NCBI RefSeq assembly: GCF_036350515.1
Contig: NZ_JAZDUE010000016.1
Location: forward strand, 80,601-144,600
DNA from: Gordonia prachuapensis
GTDB lineage: Bacteria; Actinomycetota; Actinomycetes; Mycobacteriales; Mycobacteriaceae
Direction of reading: 5' to 3'
Length of the DNA stretch: 64,000 bases
Shown here: positions 45,295 to 55,021 of the stretch, piece by piece
Layout: every line of letters starts with the position of its first letter
How positions within the stretch are numbered: position 1 is the stretch's first letter
Made by a program: the position numbers and the translations under genes
Notes under the pieces: model-generated
Seen by the model: the letters and a program-made list of their open reading frames with translations, nothing else
Databases searched by the model: none
Told to the model about the DNA's origin: nothing

Positions 45295-46574
45295 TGGCTG
45301 TGTCCACGATCCGCCGGGTCACGGTCACCCCGGTCGCCTTCGTCGACCCGCCGCTGCTGAACACCGTCGGTGTCCACCAGCCGTATGCCTTGCGGGCGAT
45401 CATCCGGATCGAAATCGACAACGGACTGACCGGCCTCGGCGAGACCTATGCCGACACCGCGCACATCGCGCGGATGGAGGCGGCCGCAGACGCGATCATC
45501 GGATCGGATGTGTTCGCCCTCAACCGCATTCACCGAATCATCGACGACTGTGTGGCGCAACTGTCGGTGACCGGCGGCGACGGCGTGGCGGGTATGATCA
45601 CCACGGCGAGCACCGCCGACCGGGTGTTCTCGCCGTTCGAGGTGGCCTGCCTCGACATCCAGGGAAAAACCCTCGGTCGCCCCGTCAGCGACCTGCTCGG
45701 CGGAGCTGTCCGTGCCGCGGTGCCGTTCAGTGCCTACCTCTTCTACAAGTGGGCCGGGCATCCGGGCGCCACCGGAGGTATCGACGAGCACGACCGGTGG
45801 GGCGAGGCGATCGACCCCGACGGACTGATCCGTCAGGCGCACCGCATGATCGACGACTACGGCTTCACCGCCATCAAACTCAAAGGAGGGGTGTTCCCGC
45901 CCGACGAAGAGGTCGCCGCGATCAAAGCGCTCCACGCCGAATTCCCTGACATCCCACTGCGACTCGACCCGAACGCCGCGTGGACGGTCGACACGTCAGT
46001 GCGGGTGGCGGCCGAACTCGACGGGATCGTGGAGTACCTCGAGGACCCGACCCCCGGCCTCGACGGCATGGCCGAGGTGGCAGCCGAGGCGAAGATGCCG
46101 CTCGCGACCAACATGTGTGTCGTCGCATTCGATCACCTCAAGCCCGCCGTGCTGAAGAACTCGGTGTCCGTGGTGCTCTCGGATCACCACTATTGGGGCG
46201 GTCTGCAACGCTCCCGTCTGCTGGGCGGGATCTGCGAGACCTTCGGCATGGGCTTGTCCATGCACTCGAACTCGCACCTGGGGATCAGCCTGGCGGCGAT
46301 GACCCACCTCGCCGCGGCCACACCCAATCTCACCTATGCCTGTGACACCCACTGGCCGTGGAAGTTCGAAGACGTGGTCAAGCCCGGAGCGCTACGGTTC
46401 GTCGACGGCGCGGTGCCCGTCCCGACGGGTCCCGGACTCGGCGTCGAGATCGACGAAGCTGCGCTCGAGCGGCTGCATCAGCAGTATCTCGACTGCGGCA
46501 TCCGCGACCGCGACGACACCGGCTACATGCAGTCGATCGACCCGAGTTTCGTGAACACCAGCCCGCGGTGGTGA
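45294..46574 (+). CDS. Enolase-superfamily dehydratase, glucarate dehydratase family
   Basis: A 426-residue enolase-superfamily protein with the KxK catalytic pair K195/K197 (IKLKGG), Mg ligands in LDPNAAW and EDPTPG, and the catalytic His in HSNSHLG. It resembles glucarate dehydratase (GudD/GlucD-related) but differs from the canonical copy at 57843: a long N-terminal difference, and HSNSHLG in place of HSNNHFD. It may prefer galactarate or another aldarate. It is coupled to kdgD by the TGATG overlap, so its product likely feeds that enzyme. Confidence 0.8.
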   Translation: MAVSTIRRVTVTPVAFVDPPLLNTVGVHQPYALRAIIRIEIDNGLTGLGETYADTAHIARMEAAADAIIGSDVFALNRIHRIIDDCVAQLSVTGGDGVAGMITTASTADRVFSPFEVACLDIQGKTLGRPVSDLLGGAVRAAVPFSAYLFYKWAGHPGATGGIDEHDRWGEAIDPDGLIRQAHRMIDDYGFTAIKLKGGVFPPDEEVAAIKALHAEFPDIPLRLDPNAAWTVDTSVRVAAELDGIVEYLEDPTPGLDGMAEVAAEAKMPLATNMCVVAFDHLKPAVLKNSVSVVLSDHHYWGGLQRSRLLGGICETFGMGLSMHSNSHLGISLAAMTHLAAATPNLTYACDTHWPWKFEDVVKPGALRFVDGAVPVPTGPGLGVEIDEAALERLHQQYLDCGIRDRDDTGYMQSIDPSFVNTSPRW

Positions 46575-46609
46575 CGGAACTGCCTGAAATCAGCCTCTGG
46601 GGCAGCCAC

Positions 46610-46630
46610 CGAGGGCGTATTCCCCTCGGC
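46610..46630. terminator. Hairpin between convergent genes
   Basis: CCGAGGG, a 7-nt loop and CCCTCGG form a perfect 7-bp GC-rich stem in the 80-bp gap between the dehydratase gene and the convergent APC permease gene. There is no U-run, so it may be a weak or Rho-assisted terminator. Confidence 0.45.
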
Positions 46631-46654
46631 CCGACCTGAGGCGGCCGATCTTCG

Positions 46655-47908
46655 TCACCGCCGCCGCATGAAGTACACCGCCGCACCCACCGCGACGACG
46701 ACGATCCCCGCGACCACCGACCCGATCGGCAAAGTCGCCGCGAGCACTGCGCAGCCGGCCAGACCCGCCGTCGTGATGACCCGCGACGGCCGGCGTTCGT
46801 CGCGACTCAACGTCGCCGCCGACGCGTTGGCGATCGCGTAGTAGAGCAGCACACCGAACGACGAGAACCCGATCGCGGCCCGCACATCGGCGGTGGCGGC
46901 CAGGATCGCGACCACCACTCCGATGGCGACCTCGGCGTGATGCGGCACGCGGTGTCGGGGATGGATCGCGGCCAGCGTCCGCGGCAGGTGCCCGTCGCGC
47001 GCCATCGCCAGGGTGGTGCGGGATACCCCGAGAACCATCGCCAGCAGGGAACCGATCGCGGCGATCGCCGCCCCGATCTGCACGACCGGCGCCAACGCGG
47101 GAACGCCTGCCGCACGAACCGTTTCGACCAGGGGTGCGGTCGCATCGGCCAGGCCGGACGGTCCGACGACGGCGAGAGCGGCCACGGCGACGGCCACGTA
47201 GGCGAGCAGGACGATGCCCAGCGCCGTGGGGATCGCGCGTCCGATGGTGCGCGCCGGATCGCGGACCTCCTCGCCGAGGGTGGCGATCCGCGCATACCCC
47301 GCGAACGCGAAGAACAGCAGCCCCGCCGCCTGCAGCACCCCGTACACCGACGCGTCGGAGCCGATGCCGAGGTTGTCCGCCGCATCGTCGGGGGTCGAGG
47401 CCACGGCGGCGACGACGACCGCTGCGAGCACCGCGAGGACCACCGCGACGATCACGCGGGTGACCAGCGCCGACTTCTGGATGCCGCGGTAGTTGACCGC
47501 GGTCACCCCGACGACCGCTGCGACGGCAACCGCGTGCGCGTACTCGGGCCACAGGTAGACACCCACGGTCAGCGCCATCGCCGCGCATGACGCGATCTTG
47601 CCGACGACGAAGCACCAACCGGCGAGATAGCCCCACACCTCGCCGAGACGTTCGCGGCCGTACACGTACGTGCCACCGGACACCGGGTACAGCGCGGCAA
47701 GTCGCGCCGACGACGTCGCATTGCAGTAGGCGACCACCGCGGCGATCGCGAGACCGATCAGCAGGCCCGACCCGGCGGCGTCGGCGGCCGGTCCGAGCGC
47801 CGCGAAGATACCGGCCCCCAACATGGACCCCAGTCCGATGGTCACCGCATCACCGACACCGAGTCGTCGAGCGAGTTCCCCATCGGCCGCGCCATCGGAG
47901 TGCGTCAC
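46655..47908 (-). CDS. APC-family amino acid permease
   Basis: A 417-residue integral membrane protein with about 12 helices. The first helix has the APC-superfamily signature GLGSMLGAGIF, and the second TM region ARLAALYPVSGGTYVYGRE is the conserved substrate-side segment. It is predicted to take up amino acids or amines. It converges on the aldarate genes and is not obviously part of that pathway. Confidence 0.85.
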   Translation of the reverse strand: MTHSDGAADGELARRLGVGDAVTIGLGSMLGAGIFAALGPAADAAGSGLLIGLAIAAVVAYCNATSSARLAALYPVSGGTYVYGRERLGEVWGYLAGWCFVVGKIASCAAMALTVGVYLWPEYAHAVAVAAVVGVTAVNYRGIQKSALVTRVIVAVVLAVLAAVVVAAVASTPDDAADNLGIGSDASVYGVLQAAGLLFFAFAGYARIATLGEEVRDPARTIGRAIPTALGIVLLAYVAVAVAALAVVGPSGLADATAPLVETVRAAGVPALAPVVQIGAAIAAIGSLLAMVLGVSRTTLAMARDGHLPRTLAAIHPRHRVPHHAEVAIGVVVAILAATADVRAAIGFSSFGVLLYYAIANASAATLSRDERRPSRVITTAGLAGCAVLAATLPIGSVVAGIVVVAVGAAVYFMRRR

Positions 47909-47983
47909 GACTGCGACCCTAATAGATGAAAGTTAAGGGTTTCCCCCGATGTCCCGACAGCCGCCGACGGATACGTTCGGCAT

Positions 47984-48717
47984 GTGAAGGCAATCGTGCA
48001 GGATCGCTACGGTGGACCGGAAACGCTTGCGCTCGCCGACGTCCCACGCCCGGAACCCGCCGCCGACGAAGTCCTCGTCAAGGTCGCGGCCGCGTCGGTG
48101 AACGCACGCGACTGGCACCTGATGCGCGGCGATCCACGCATCGCCCGCCTGGACCGGGCACACTTCGGCCGGCACGCCCCGACAGCACGGGTTCGCGGAA
48201 CGGACTTCGCCGGCACGGTCGAGGCCGTCGGAGCCGAGGTGAGGGACCTGGCAGCGGGCGACGAGGTCTTCGGGGAGTCCGACGGGCGCCTTCGCCGAAT
48301 ACGTGTGCGCCAACCGGTCCGCCGTCGCCCCCAAGCCGTCGAATCTCTCGTTCGCACAGGCGGCGGCCGTACCCCTCGCCGGCACCACTGCACTACTTGC
48401 GCTCGCCCCCGTCCGGCCGGGCCAACGGTTGCTCGTCATCGGGGCGTCCGGCGGCGTCGGCACGTTCGCCGTCCAGATCGGTGTCGCGCGCGGCGCGCAC
48501 GGCACCGGCGTGTGCAGCACCCGCAACGTCGACGGTGGAGTTCCCCAACGCTCGTCCGGATCAGACGATGTTCGCCGAACTGATCCGGCTGATCGAATCG
48601 GGTCAGGTCCGGCCCGCGATCGATCGGACCTACCCCCTCGCGGACGTCCCGGCCGCGATCGACTACATGGAAACCGCCCATCCGCAGGCGAAATTGGTGA
48701 TCGACCTGAACATCTGA
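47984..48717 (+). pseudogene. Zinc-free alcohol dehydrogenase/quinone oxidoreductase, decayed
   Basis: An MDR-family dehydrogenase broken in at least two ways. The first frame (from 47984) gives the N-terminal GroES-like domain (MKAIVQDRYGGPETLAL ... GTDFAGTVEAVG ... GDEVFGESDG). Then the frame shifts, continuing as CANRSAVAPKPSNLSF to the Rossmann GASGGVGTFAVQ. After GVCSTRN the middle of the cofactor domain is missing, and a third frame resumes at FPNARPDQ and ends with the family's C-terminus (PLADVPAAIDYMETAHPQAK). Total coding length is near 240 residues against about 320 in the family. A relic lying beside the aldarate genes. Confidence 0.75.
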
Positions 48718-48793
48718 CGGCCGGCGGCATCGGTGGGCTAGCGTGATCTACGAACCCGCCCAGCATCAACGTCGTGATACCGAAAGTGGATCG

Positions 48794-49687
48794 ATGTTCT
48801 CCTTGTCGCGCCTCTCCTGCTTCATCGCTGTCGCCGAAGAGCTGCACTTCGGCCGTGCCGCCGAACGGCTGCACATGACCCAACCACCGCTGAGCAGGCA
48901 GATCCAGCAACTCGAGCACGAGCTCGGGGTGCAGCTGATCGAACGTAGCAGCCGCGCGGTGTCACTGACCGCGGCCGGATCGGCCTTCCTGCCCGACGCC
49001 CGCCGCATCGTCGCGCTCGCCGAGAGCGCCGAGCTCACTGTGCGGCGTGTGCCGGCCGGGGACCTCGGCTCGGTCAACATCGGTTTCACCGGGGCGTCGG
49101 CCCGTGCGGTGCTGCCGCGACTGATGCAGCGGGCCCGCGAGCGCCTGCCCGATGTGCAACTCGTGCTGCGGGAGATGGTGACGGCGGCGCAGGTGGAAGC
49201 CCTGGCAGGCGGCGATCTGGATTTGGGCATCGTGCGCCCACCGATCTCGCGGCCCGGGATCTCGTCGCGGCCACTGTTCCACGAACGGATGGTCGCGGCG
49301 CTGCCGGCCGACCACCCGCTCACCGACGTCGAACACATGGCGATCGAGGACTTCGACGGTCAGGCGGTCATCATGTACTCGCCGGTCGACGCCCGATACT
49401 TCAACGAACTCCTGATCAGCACCTTCACCGCGGTGGGTGCCTCACCGCGCTACGTCCAGTACGTCACCCAGGTCCACACCATGCTGGTGCTCGTGCATTC
49501 CGGTCTAGGGATGGCGCTGGTGCCCGAGTCGGCGATGACCATGCACCCCGACGGCGTGGTGTTCAAAGAGGTGACCGCGATCCGCGACCGACCGGTGCAG
49601 ATGAACGTCGCGTGGCGCAGTGACAACACGAATCCGGCCCTGGCGCGTCTCATGAGAGACGTTCTGCCGGAACGTGAGTGGATCTGA
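48794..49687 (+). CDS. LysR-family transcriptional regulator
   Basis: A 297-residue protein with an N-terminal LysR helix-turn-helix (residues 1-60: LSCFIAVAEELHFGRAAERL, then PPLSRQIQQLE) and an effector-binding domain with the typical LDLGIVRPP and MVAALPADHPL segments. It lies between the two halves of the aldarate region and may control them, although LysR genes are usually divergent from their targets and this one is not. Its effector is unknown. Confidence 0.83.
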   Translation: MFSLSRLSCFIAVAEELHFGRAAERLHMTQPPLSRQIQQLEHELGVQLIERSSRAVSLTAAGSAFLPDARRIVALAESAELTVRRVPAGDLGSVNIGFTGASARAVLPRLMQRARERLPDVQLVLREMVTAAQVEALAGGDLDLGIVRPPISRPGISSRPLFHERMVAALPADHPLTDVEHMAIEDFDGQAVIMYSPVDARYFNELLISTFTAVGASPRYVQYVTQVHTMLVLVHSGLGMALVPESAMTMHPDGVVFKEVTAIRDRPVQMNVAWRSDNTNPALARLMRDVLPEREWI

Positions 49688-49689
49688 GA

Positions 49690-50085
49690 TCAGACGGCGG
49701 CGCGAACGGGCGGCTTGACGGCCACCACGGGGCACTGCGCGTCGAGCAGCACACGCTGGACGACACTGCCGGTGAGGAGCTTGCCGACGGGGGAACGGCG
49801 CTTCTGCCCGATCACCAGTAGCTCGGCGTCCTCGTCGTAGGACGCGTCGATGAGCTGGTCGGCATGCGACAGACTCTGGTCGTTCTCCAGCACCTTGTAC
49901 GCGACGTCCGCGGCTCCTGCTGTCTCGCGGGCCTTCTCGAGGTCGACGACGAGGTCGGGTGACGACGCGCTGTCACCGTCGGCGACCACGATCACGTCGG
50001 TGGCCCGCATCCGAGCCTCGGCGAAACCGAACGGCAGCGCGCCGCGACCTTCGGGGGTGGGTTGGTAACTCAGGATGACGGTCAT
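49690..50085 (-). CDS. Universal stress protein family
   Basis: A 131-residue UspA-type domain. It has the conserved strand-loop at the start (MTVILSYQPTPEGRGAL), an internal DAELLVIGQKRRSPVGKLLTGS ATP-loop (GxxxxG-type GKLLTGSV) and the QCPVVAVKPP C-terminal strand. A single-domain cytoplasmic stress protein. The stop is 2 bp from the convergent LysR gene; its start is 9 bp from the end of the next gene upstream on the same strand, so the two may be co-transcribed. Confidence 0.82.
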   Translation of the reverse strand: MTVILSYQPTPEGRGALPFGFAEARMRATDVIVVADGDSASSPDLVVDLEKARETAGAADVAYKVLENDQSLSHADQLIDASYDEDAELLVIGQKRRSPVGKLLTGSVVQRVLLDAQCPVVAVKPPVRAAV

Positions 50086-50094
50086 CGTGCTTCC

Positions 50095-51126
50095 TTAACG
50101 GCGTCGGGCAGGGGCTGGTGAGACGACCGGGGTGACGAGGTCGCCGGTGCGGAGGAAGGTGTCGAGGTTCTCCAGCGTCAATGCCTCCATCGCGGCGCGG
50201 GTCTCGACGGTCCCGCTCGCGAGGTGGGGAAGCAGGACCACGTTGTCCATCTCGATCAGCTCGGCGGGCACCTGCGGTTCCCGGGCGAACACGTCGAGGC
50301 CGGCACCGGCGAGGCGGCCGGCCGCAAGCAGCTCGACGAGCGCCGCCTCGTCGACGACACTGCCGCGGGCGACGTTGACGAGAAAACCGTTGGGGCCCAG
50401 TGACTCCAGCACGTCGCGATCGACGAGATGGCGGGTGGCCGAACCGCCGGCGGCCGCGACGATCAGGACGTCGACGGTGGCCGCCAGTTCGGCCGGTGAT
50501 TCCGCGTAGCGATACGGCGAACCGGCAACCTCTCGGCGGTTGTGGTAGGCGATGCGGCAGCCGAATGCGTTGAGCCGGTGGGCGATGGCCGAACCGATGC
50601 GGCCGAGACCGAGGATGCCCACGGCGGCACCCGAGACCTTGCGCGTCAGCGGTACGTTGCCCTCGACCGGCCAGCGCCCCGCCCGAACGAACCGGTCGGC
50701 GGCGGTGAAACCGCGCATCGTGTCGAGAACGAGCCCGACGGCGGTGTCGGCCACGCAGTCGGTGAGTACGTCGGGGGTGTTGCTGACGCCGATACCGAGT
50801 TCGGTGGCGCGGTCGACGTCGGTGGTGTCGTAACCGACGCCGAAGTGCACGATCGCGCCGAGGCCGGGCAGCTGATCCATCAGTTCGGCGTCGACCCCGG
50901 TGCGTCCCGACGTCACCACCACCCGCACACCGCCGCCATGCTCGGACAGGAAGCTCGCGCGTGCGGCGCCGTCCGGCAGTCGTTCGGCACCATACGTGGC
51001 GGTGAGTGTCTCCTCGAGCGAGGGCTTCAGTGGGCCGACCCGCAACACGCTGTTCGTCGTCGACGAATCAGCTTGACCCCCATCGACTTCGGGTGTCATA
51101 GCGGTGGTGGTGAGGCTGTCGGCCAT
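50095..51126 (-). CDS. D-isomer-specific 2-hydroxyacid dehydrogenase (copy 1)
   Basis: A 343-residue NAD(P)-dependent enzyme. The Rossmann GxGxxG appears as GLGRIG, the catalytic Arg lies in NVARGSVVD, and the active-site His in LPHLASGT. The substrate class is 2-hydroxy acids such as glyoxylate/hydroxypyruvate or tartronate. I use the ATG at 51126 because GAGGAGG lies four bases upstream; the longer reading to 51393 has no such site. It lies upstream of the universal stress gene on the same strand. Confidence 0.85.
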   Translation of the reverse strand: MADSLTTTAMTPEVDGGQADSSTTNSVLRVGPLKPSLEETLTATYGAERLPDGAARASFLSEHGGGVRVVVTSGRTGVDAELMDQLPGLGAIVHFGVGYDTTDVDRATELGIGVSNTPDVLTDCVADTAVGLVLDTMRGFTAADRFVRAGRWPVEGNVPLTRKVSGAAVGILGLGRIGSAIAHRLNAFGCRIAYHNRREVAGSPYRYAESPAELAATVDVLIVAAAGGSATRHLVDRDVLESLGPNGFLVNVARGSVVDEAALVELLAAGRLAGAGLDVFAREPQVPAELIEMDNVVLLPHLASGTVETRAAMEALTLENLDTFLRTGDLVTPVVSPAPARRR

Positions 51127-51494
51127 CGGTCCTCCTCGACCGGTCGGGGCCGTCGACGGCCCTGCGCTGGATGTTTCCACGGTAAGAGGGGGCCGAGTCG
51201 CCCGTCCAACACGTAAATAACATGGATCGATACCCAACCTGTATGGATGGTTAGCCTCTTGATTCGACGGCGGCAACGTCGGGTCGAGAACCGACAGGTC
51301 AGGGCCCGTTTCGCGGCTCTCGGGTGGTCGACGAGGCGTCTTGAATACCGGCGAGTACACCGCCAAAAACGCTGTTTCCTGCGGTTTTGCCATGTTGACG
51401 TTCGACGACGGGCGCTCTTAGCGTGTGTCTACCGTCACAGACAGCGGTGCAGCCCAGCGAGGTCACTCGCACTCTTTGTTCATCGGAGGTTCCC
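51127..51494. other. Divergent intergenic region
   Basis: A 368-bp gap between the divergent hydroxyacid dehydrogenase and ABC importer operons, presumably holding both promoters. An AT-richer stretch (CACGTAAATAACATGG, near 51210-51225) is the most promoter-like piece. I find no gene, no clear inverted repeat and no riboswitch-like fold by eye. Confidence 0.4.
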
Positions 51495-53072
51495 ATGCAG
51501 ATCGCAGTTCTGCGATCCCCGAAGCGCCGCCGACTCGTCGGTGCACTGGCCGCCTCCGCGGCGGCCGTACTGGCTGTCAGCGGTTGCAGTGTGGCCAACA
51601 CGACGCAGAGCGAGAGCGCCAGCCCCGACACCCTCCGCATCGTCCTCCCACAGGAACCGCCGACGCTCGAGCCGTGCGATGCCTCGCTCACCGCGACCGG
51701 TGTCGTCGTGCGGTCCAACATCACCGAACCGCTCATCGAGCGCGATCCCGACTCCGGCGACCTGCAGCCCAGCCTCGCCACCTCGTGGGAGCAGGTGGAC
51801 CCGAACGTATGGCGCTTCCGTACCGCGCAGGACATCGAGTTCAGCGACGGCACCGCCTTCACCGCCGAGGACGCCGCCTTCTCCATCAACCGCACCTTCA
51901 ACGGCGCCATCGGCTGCGACGTCAACGGGTACGTCTTCGACGACAGCGAACGTCAGGTCACCGTCGTCGACCAGAACACCCTCGAGGTGCGCACCGCGAC
52001 CCCCGACCCGATTCTCCCGCTGCGACTGTCGTTCATCGAGATCGTGCCGCGCACCACCGACGACTCCGGCAAGGTCCGTGAGCCGGTCGGAACCGGGCCC
52101 TACATGGTCGACTTCTGGGACTCCGGCCAGCGGATCGCGTTGAAGGCCAATCCGAACCATCACGGCGAGGCACCCGAGTACTCCCGTGCCATCTACCAGT
52201 GGCGCACCGAGGGCAGCGTGCGCGCGGCCATGGTGACCAACGACGAGGCGGACCTCGCCACGTCGCTGGGACCCGAGGACGGCGCCGGCGACCTCGGCAC
52301 CGCCTACGTCAACAACGAGACCACCGCGCTGCGGATTCAGGCCTACGACGCCCCGCTCGACGACTACCGCGTGCGGGAGGCCATCGATCTCTCCATCAAC
52401 CGCGAAGGCATCGTCGACGCCCTGTTCCAGGGCCTCGGCACCCCGGCGGGGCAGCTCGTCGGACCGGGCATCGTCGGATACAACGAGCAGATCGAGCCCA
52501 CACCCTACGATCTCGCCCGGGCGAAGCAGCTGGTCGACGAGGCTCGCGCCGACGGTGTGCCGGTCGACCGCACCATCAACCTGATCGGCCGTACGGGGCA
52601 GTTCCCGAAGATCAACGAGACGATCGAGAACATCCAGTACACGCTCAGCCAGGCCGGATTGAACGTCGACATCCGGATGATGGACACATCGGGTCAGATG
52701 CAGTATCAGACCCGGCCGTTCGTGCCGGGTTCCGGGCCGGTGCTGCTGATGATCATGCACGGCAACCAGGCCGGTGACACCCAGTTCACCCTGGATCAGT
52801 ACATGCTGTCCGACGGCTACCAGAGCACCTACGGCACAGCGGAATACGACGAGGAGATCCTCGCCGCGGAAGCCCTCACCGGGCAGGCCCGCCAGGACGC
52901 GCTCGCGAAGGTACTCGCCGACGAGCCGACCCAGATCCGCCAGTACGCCTACATCGCACACATGCAGGCCGTGCTCGCCAAGTCGAACAAGGTTGCCTAC
53001 GAGCCCAATTCGGCCACCGGCGACGAGATGCGGCTGGCCGACATGACCCACGCGACAGCCAGCAACGACTGA
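51495..53072 (+). CDS. ABC importer substrate-binding lipoprotein, peptide/aldarate type (family 5)
   Basis: A 525-residue lipoprotein: signal peptide with lipobox AVSGC, then a family-5 solute-binding fold (SATSWEQV-like LATSWEQVDPNVWRF and PVGTGPY segments). The ATG at 51495 has GGAGG six bases upstream. It heads an operon of two permeases and two ATPases. The family binds peptides, but members next to sugar-acid genes are known to bind other polar ligands. Its place in an aldarate region suggests glucarate or galactarate (inference). Confidence 0.85.
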   Translation: MQIAVLRSPKRRRLVGALAASAAAVLAVSGCSVANTTQSESASPDTLRIVLPQEPPTLEPCDASLTATGVVVRSNITEPLIERDPDSGDLQPSLATSWEQVDPNVWRFRTAQDIEFSDGTAFTAEDAAFSINRTFNGAIGCDVNGYVFDDSERQVTVVDQNTLEVRTATPDPILPLRLSFIEIVPRTTDDSGKVREPVGTGPYMVDFWDSGQRIALKANPNHHGEAPEYSRAIYQWRTEGSVRAAMVTNDEADLATSLGPEDGAGDLGTAYVNNETTALRIQAYDAPLDDYRVREAIDLSINREGIVDALFQGLGTPAGQLVGPGIVGYNEQIEPTPYDLARAKQLVDEARADGVPVDRTINLIGRTGQFPKINETIENIQYTLSQAGLNVDIRMMDTSGQMQYQTRPFVPGSGPVLLMIMHGNQAGDTQFTLDQYMLSDGYQSTYGTAEYDEEILAAEALTGQARQDALAKVLADEPTQIRQYAYIAHMQAVLAKSNKVAYEPNSATGDEMRLADMTHATASND

Positions 53073-53086
53073 AACCGAGGCAACCG

Positions 53087-54013
53087 ATGCTCACCTTTCT
53101 CCGGCGCCGGATGATCACCAGCCTGATCCCGCTGATCATCGTGCTCTTCGGCGTCTTCTTCATGGCCCGACTCACCGGCGACCCCACCAATCTGTATCTG
53201 CCGGTCTCCGCGACCCCGGAGCAGCGCGCCGAGTTCGCCGCCGCCAACGGCCTCGACAAGCCGATCTGGCAGCAGATGTTCGACTACCTGTCCGGGGTCA
53301 TCCACCTCGACTTCGGTGAGTCGCTCAAGACCGGTCAGGAAGCGGCGAGCATGGCGCTCAACGCATTCCCGGCGACCCTGCAGCTGGCGTTCGTGACCTT
53401 GCTGCTGTCGGTCCTCGGTTCGGTGATCATCGGCTGCTGGGCCGCCTACCGGCCCAACTCGCTGGCCGACCGCTTCTCCAGCCTGCTGTCGATGACCGCC
53501 GCCAGCGTCCCCGACTTCTGGTTCGCCATCACCGGTATCTGGATCTTCGCCGTCGTGTTGGGCTGGCTCCCCACCTCGGGTACCGGCGGAGTGCTGGCGT
53601 GGGTCCTGCCAATCGCCACCCTGATGATCCGGCCCCTCGGCGTGCTCACCCAGGTGGTGCGCGGAGCGATGGTGTCGGCGTTGTCGGCGCCGTATGTGAA
53701 GGTCGCCCGCAGCAAGGGCGCCGGCGATCTGCGGGTCGTCACCCACCACGCCCTGCGCAACGCCGCCGCCCCGGCGCTGACCGTCGCCGGTGATCTCGCC
53801 GTCGGACTCATCAACGGCGCGGTCATCGTCGAGGCCATCTTCGGCTGGCCCGGCATCGGCAAACTGATGATCGATTCGATCCTGCAGCGCGACTTCGCGG
53901 TTCTCCAGGCCGCCGTGCTGTTGACCGCCGTCAGCATCTTCATCCTGAACATCGTGATCGACGCCGGGCTCGCCCTGCTCGACCCGCGAGTTCGCGACAA
54001 GGCCACGGTTTAA
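53087..54013 (+). CDS. ABC importer permease (DppB/OppB type)
   Basis: A 308-residue inner-membrane protein with six hydrophobic helices. It has the family signature around the EAA loop (VKVARSKGAGDLRVVTHHALRNA) and a MLTFLRRRMITSLIPLIIVLF first helix. It lies 14 bp after the binding-protein gene and 9 bp before the second permease. Confidence 0.88.
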   Translation: MLTFLRRRMITSLIPLIIVLFGVFFMARLTGDPTNLYLPVSATPEQRAEFAAANGLDKPIWQQMFDYLSGVIHLDFGESLKTGQEAASMALNAFPATLQLAFVTLLLSVLGSVIIGCWAAYRPNSLADRFSSLLSMTAASVPDFWFAITGIWIFAVVLGWLPTSGTGGVLAWVLPIATLMIRPLGVLTQVVRGAMVSALSAPYVKVARSKGAGDLRVVTHHALRNAAAPALTVAGDLAVGLINGAVIVEAIFGWPGIGKLMIDSILQRDFAVLQAAVLLTAVSIFILNIVIDAGLALLDPRVRDKATV

Positions 54014-54022
54014 GGAGCTCCG

Positions 54023-55021
54023 ATGTCCCTCGCCACCGAACCCCTGGACGCCACCAGCCCCGTCGCGTCGACCGACCCGATGGGTGACTCCGTCGCCCGG
54101 AAGAAGGCGCCGTCCGGCCAGCTGCCGATGTGGCGCTTGCTGTTCCGCGACAAGTTCGCCACCGTCGCCGCCGGCATCCTGCTGTTCATCCTGCTCGTCG
54201 CCGCGTTCGGTCCCTGGCTCGTCGGGGATGCGGCCACCGAGCAGAACCTCGACGAATCGAACCTGCCGCCGTTCAGTCTGGACACCGGCTGGATGAACAT
54301 CCTCGGCACCGACCCGCTCGGCCGCAGCATGCTCGCCCGGCTCGTCGTCGCCTGCCAGACCACCCTGTTGGTGTCGCTGCCGGCGGTGATCATCTCCTGC
54401 ATCGTCGGTTCCGCCATCGGCATGTGGGCGGGCTATCACCGCGGATGGCGAGAAACCACCGCGATGCGTGTCGCCGACGTCATCATGAGCTTCCCGTCGC
54501 TGCTGCTCGCGGTCGTCATCCTCTACGTGTTCAACCCGAGTGCCGCCAACATCGTCGCGGTGCTGGCGATCACCCGTATCCCCATCTACCTGCGGACCGC
54601 CCGTGCCGAGTCGGCCGAACTGCAGAGCCGGGTGTTCGTGGACGCCGCACGCACTTTCGGTGCCAGCAGCAACGCGATCCTGCGCGGCCACGTGCTGCCC
54701 ATCCTGCTCCCGACCCTGCTGACCGTGGCGACCCTCGACTTCTGCTACGTGATGCTCGCCGAATCGTCGCTGTCGTTCCTGGGCATCGGCATCCAGCCGC
54801 CCGACATCAGCTGGGGTCTGATGGTGTCGCAGGGACGCACCTACCTGCAGACCGCGTGGTGGCTGTCGTTCTTCCCCGGCCTGGCCATCGTGATCACCAC
54901 CGTGTCGGCGACCATTCTGGCCTCCTGGGCACGTATCGCGACCGACCCCGGCCAGCGGTGGCGACTGACAACCCCGAAGGCGCGCAAGCGCTTCTTCTCC
55001 TCACGAAAGGCTGTGCGATGA
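54023..55021 (+). CDS. ABC importer permease (DppC/OppC type)
   Basis: A 332-residue inner-membrane protein. A cytoplasmic N-terminus of about 45 residues precedes six helices, and the EAA loop is VDAARTFGASSNAILRGHVLP. The GTDPLGRSMLARL segment is diagnostic of the DppC class. Its stop overlaps the start of the first ATPase gene (ATGA). Confidence 0.88.
   Translation: MSLATEPLDATSPVASTDPMGDSVARKKAPSGQLPMWRLLFRDKFATVAAGILLFILLVAAFGPWLVGDAATEQNLDESNLPPFSLDTGWMNILGTDPLGRSMLARLVVACQTTLLVSLPAVIISCIVGSAIGMWAGYHRGWRETTAMRVADVIMSFPSLLLAVVILYVFNPSAANIVAVLAITRIPIYLRTARAESAELQSRVFVDAARTFGASSNAILRGHVLPILLPTLLTVATLDFCYVMLAESSLSFLGIGIQPPDISWGLMVSQGRTYLQTAWWLSFFPGLAIVITTVSATILASWARIATDPGQRWRLTTPKARKRFFSSRKAVR

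Noticed and set aside
51423..51494. Earlier start for the ABC binding protein
   Set aside because: It would place 24 polar residues before the signal peptide; the ATG at 51495 has its own Shine-Dalgarno.
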